Assembly: GCF_051960575.1 (NCBI RefSeq)
Contig: NZ_JBQCEE010000389.1
Span: 1 to 33,470, forward strand
DNA length: 33,470 bases
Direction of reading: 5' to 3'
Source: JBQCEE01 sp051960575
Lineage (GTDB): Bacteria; Actinomycetota; Actinomycetes; Mycobacteriales; Jatrophihabitantaceae
Part shown: piece by piece, positions 32,075 to 33,470 of the stretch
Layout of the letters: each line of letters starts with the position of its first letter
Numbering within the stretch: position 1 is the first letter of the stretch
Notes under the pieces: generated by a model
Database searches by the model: none
What the model saw: only the letters and a program-made list of their open reading frames with translations
Told to the model about the DNA's origin: nothing
Position numbers and translations under genes: made by a program

Positions 32075-32551
32075 ATGACCAGCCCCCTCGCCGCCGTCGG
32101 CGCGACGCCGTTCGCCGGTACCCCGGCCACGGGCGTCGTGTCGTCGACGCCGCCGACCGCGGGCACCGACGGCTCGACGACGAGCAGCATGTCGGCCAGC
32201 CTCGACCCGCAGGCGTTCCTCCAGCTGCTCGTCGCGCAGCTCAAGTACCAGGACCCGAGCTCGCCGGTCGACACCTCGACGTTCATGCAGCAGACGGCGA
32301 CCCTTTCGCAGGTGCAGACCATGAACACCATGTCCGACTCGCTGACGTCGCTGATCCAGATGTCGCAGATGCAGGCGGGCACGGAGATGATCGGCAAGTC
32401 GATCACCTACACCGACTCGGCCGGCACAGCACACACCGGCGTCGTCAGCGGGGTCTCGACCGGCGCCGGCAAGGTCACCGTCCAGGTCGGCAACGTCCCG
32501 GTCGCGATCGGATCCATCACCACCATCACCAACCCGACGCCTGCGGCCTGA
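32075..32551 (+). CDS. flgD: Flagellar hook assembly scaffold FlgD
   Basis: Hook cap protein of 158 residues. After a low-complexity 42-residue leader the family pattern appears: LDPQAFLQLLVAQLKYQDPSSPVDTSTFMQQTATLSQVQTMNTM, i.e. FLxLLvaQLkxQDPlxPmdnxefvaQlAqfsxveqm. Only a short C-terminal beta segment follows (MIGKSITYTDSAGTAHTGVVSGVSTGAGKVTVQVGNVPVAIGSITTI). That compact form is common in Gram-positives and lacks the large Tudor/FN3-like extension of enteric FlgD. fliK is 9 nt upstream. Confidence 0.95.
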   Translation: MTSPLAAVGATPFAGTPATGVVSSTPPTAGTDGSTTSSMSASLDPQAFLQLLVAQLKYQDPSSPVDTSTFMQQTATLSQVQTMNTMSDSLTSLIQMSQMQAGTEMIGKSITYTDSAGTAHTGVVSGVSTGAGKVTVQVGNVPVAIGSITTITNPTPAA

Positions 32552-32609
32552 CGCCGGCACCCCTCCCCCACCCAGCCCTCGCAGTCCCCACCCCACCAAG
32601 GAGCACGTC

Positions 32610-33413
32610 ATGCTGCGGTCCCTCTTCACCGCGATCTCCGGCCTCAGCGCACACCAGAAGATGCTGGACGTCACGGCCAACAACATCGCCAACGTCAACA
32701 CGACCGGCTTCAAGTCGTCGTCCGCCATCTTCGAGGACACGCTGAGCCAGACGCTCACCGGTGGCGGTGGCTCGTCCGCGACCTCGGGCGGCACCAACCC
32801 GTCGCAGATCGGTCTCGGCGTCAAGTTCGCCGGCGAGGCGACCAACTTCACGCAGGGCTCGTACCAGACCACCGGCGTGCCCAGCAACATGCTGATCAAC
32901 GGTGACGGCTTCTTCGCCGTGCAGAAGAACGGCCAGCAGCAGTTCAGCCGCGCCGGCGGGTTCACCCTCGACGACGCCGGTCACCTGGTGCTGCCCGACG
33001 GTGCCGAACTCGAGGACGCCAACGGTGCCGTCATCTCGCTGCCGGGCCTCGTCGACGGGACGTACTCGTCCTACAGCATCGACCAGAACGGCAACATCAA
33101 CGCCGTCGACTCGACCGGCACCACGACGACGCTGGCGCAGGTCGGCCTGGCCACCTTCGCCAACCCCGGCGGCCTGTCGAAGGCGGGCGACACCTCGTAC
33201 CTGGCGACGACCGCGTCGGGCGCGCCGACCATCGCAGCCCCGAACACGGGCTCGGCCGGCAGCATCACGTCCGGCTACGTCGAGATGAGCAACGTCGACC
33301 TGGCGCAAGAGCTCACCAACCTGATCATCGCCCAGCGCGGCTACCAGGCCAACGGCAAGGTCATCACCACCTCCGACGAGGTGCTGCAGACCCTGGTCAA
33401 CCTCAAGCAGTAA
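32610..33413 (+). CDS. flgE: Flagellar hook protein FlgE/FlgG family
   Basis: Rod/hook-family protein of 267 residues. Start LRSLFTAISGLSAHQKMLDVTANNIANVNTTGFKSSSAIFEDTLSQTL (N-I-A-N-x-x-T-x-G-f-K/Y signature). Middle IGLGVKFAGEATNFTQGSYQTTGVPSNMLINGDGFFAVQKNGQQQFSRAGGFTLDDAGHLVLPDG. End GYVEMSNVDLAQELTNLIIAQRGYQANGKVITTSDEVLQTLVNLKQ. Position after flgD makes it the hook protein, but its length is that of FlgG (about 260) and less than usual FlgE (about 400); it lacks the larger outer domain. So either a minimal hook protein or a FlgG-like rod protein. AGGAG ribosome site present. Confidence 0.88.
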   Translation: MLRSLFTAISGLSAHQKMLDVTANNIANVNTTGFKSSSAIFEDTLSQTLTGGGGSSATSGGTNPSQIGLGVKFAGEATNFTQGSYQTTGVPSNMLINGDGFFAVQKNGQQQFSRAGGFTLDDAGHLVLPDGAELEDANGAVISLPGLVDGTYSSYSIDQNGNINAVDSTGTTTTLAQVGLATFANPGGLSKAGDTSYLATTASGAPTIAAPNTGSAGSITSGYVEMSNVDLAQELTNLIIAQRGYQANGKVITTSDEVLQTLVNLKQ

Positions 33414-33431
33414 GCGCAGTCCTGCGCGAAC

Positions 33432-33469
33432 TCGGCCGGACCGCCCCCGCACACGGGCGGTCCGGCCGA
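33432..33469 (+). terminator. Terminator hairpin after flgE
   Basis: A 15-bp stem (33432-33446 with 33455-33469) and 8-nt loop, 18 nt after the flgE stop. It would end the flgB-flgE transcript or partly attenuate it. Confidence 0.8.
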
Positions 33470-33470
33470 C

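Overview
The window is about 70% GC, has tightly packed genes, GTG starts and long antisense open frames. It carries a glucosyl-3-phosphoglycerate synthase gene beside a FolP2-type gene, a pairing familiar from mycobacteria. It therefore looks like the chromosome of a free-living, flagellated actinobacterium; I cannot name the genus.

Layout. Positions 1-13098 are mostly metabolic and envelope genes. They comprise the 3' end of glnA with a strong hairpin, a lipoprotein/membrane hydroxylase/DoxX run, a small secreted protein, an MFS transporter, a CorA-type channel and a secreted IPT/TIG protein. A DUF4267-like membrane protein, gpgS plus a dihydropteroate synthase homologue, and a molybdopterin oxidoreductase with a helical partner follow. 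Positions 13111-33470 are a flagellar gene cluster. The minus-strand operon flgN-flgK-flgL-fliW-csrA diverges from a fliA/whiG-type sigma gene followed by fliC, fliD, fliS and a FliT-position gene. A minus-strand AbiEi/DUF559-type nuclease gene bracketed by two near-identical 52-bp palindromes interrupts the cluster. The large operon flgB-flgC-fliE-fliF-fliG-fliH-fliI-fliJ-(NlpC/P60+SLT hydrolase)-microORF-fliK-flgD-flgE then runs to a terminator at the window end. The remaining export and motor genes (fliM/N/O/P/Q/R, flhA/B, motA/B) are not in the window.

Regulation readable in the DNA. Promoter-like sequences of the flagellar sigma class (T[C/A]A[A/G]-N15/16-GCCGAT) lie upstream of fliC, flgN and flgB, and also upstream of the secreted IPT/TIG protein, suggesting that protein belongs to the motility regulon. 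The fliC promoter lies inside the last codons of the sigma gene. The predicted fliC leader begins with a 6-bp hairpin presenting GGA in a hexaloop and ends in an AGGAGG ribosome site, the arrangement expected of a CsrA target. csrA and fliW themselves lie at the end of the hook-filament junction operon, so a FliW-CsrA-flagellin feedback loop is likely.

Most unusual items: the palindrome-bracketed nuclease gene; a 21-codon ORF with 4-nt overlaps at both ends between the wall hydrolase and fliK; a molybdopterin oxidoreductase whose CxxCxxxC iron-sulfur positions are Ser/His/Asp with spacing kept; and the putative sigma-28 promoter of the IPT/TIG gene with paired GACCNTTGGTC boxes.
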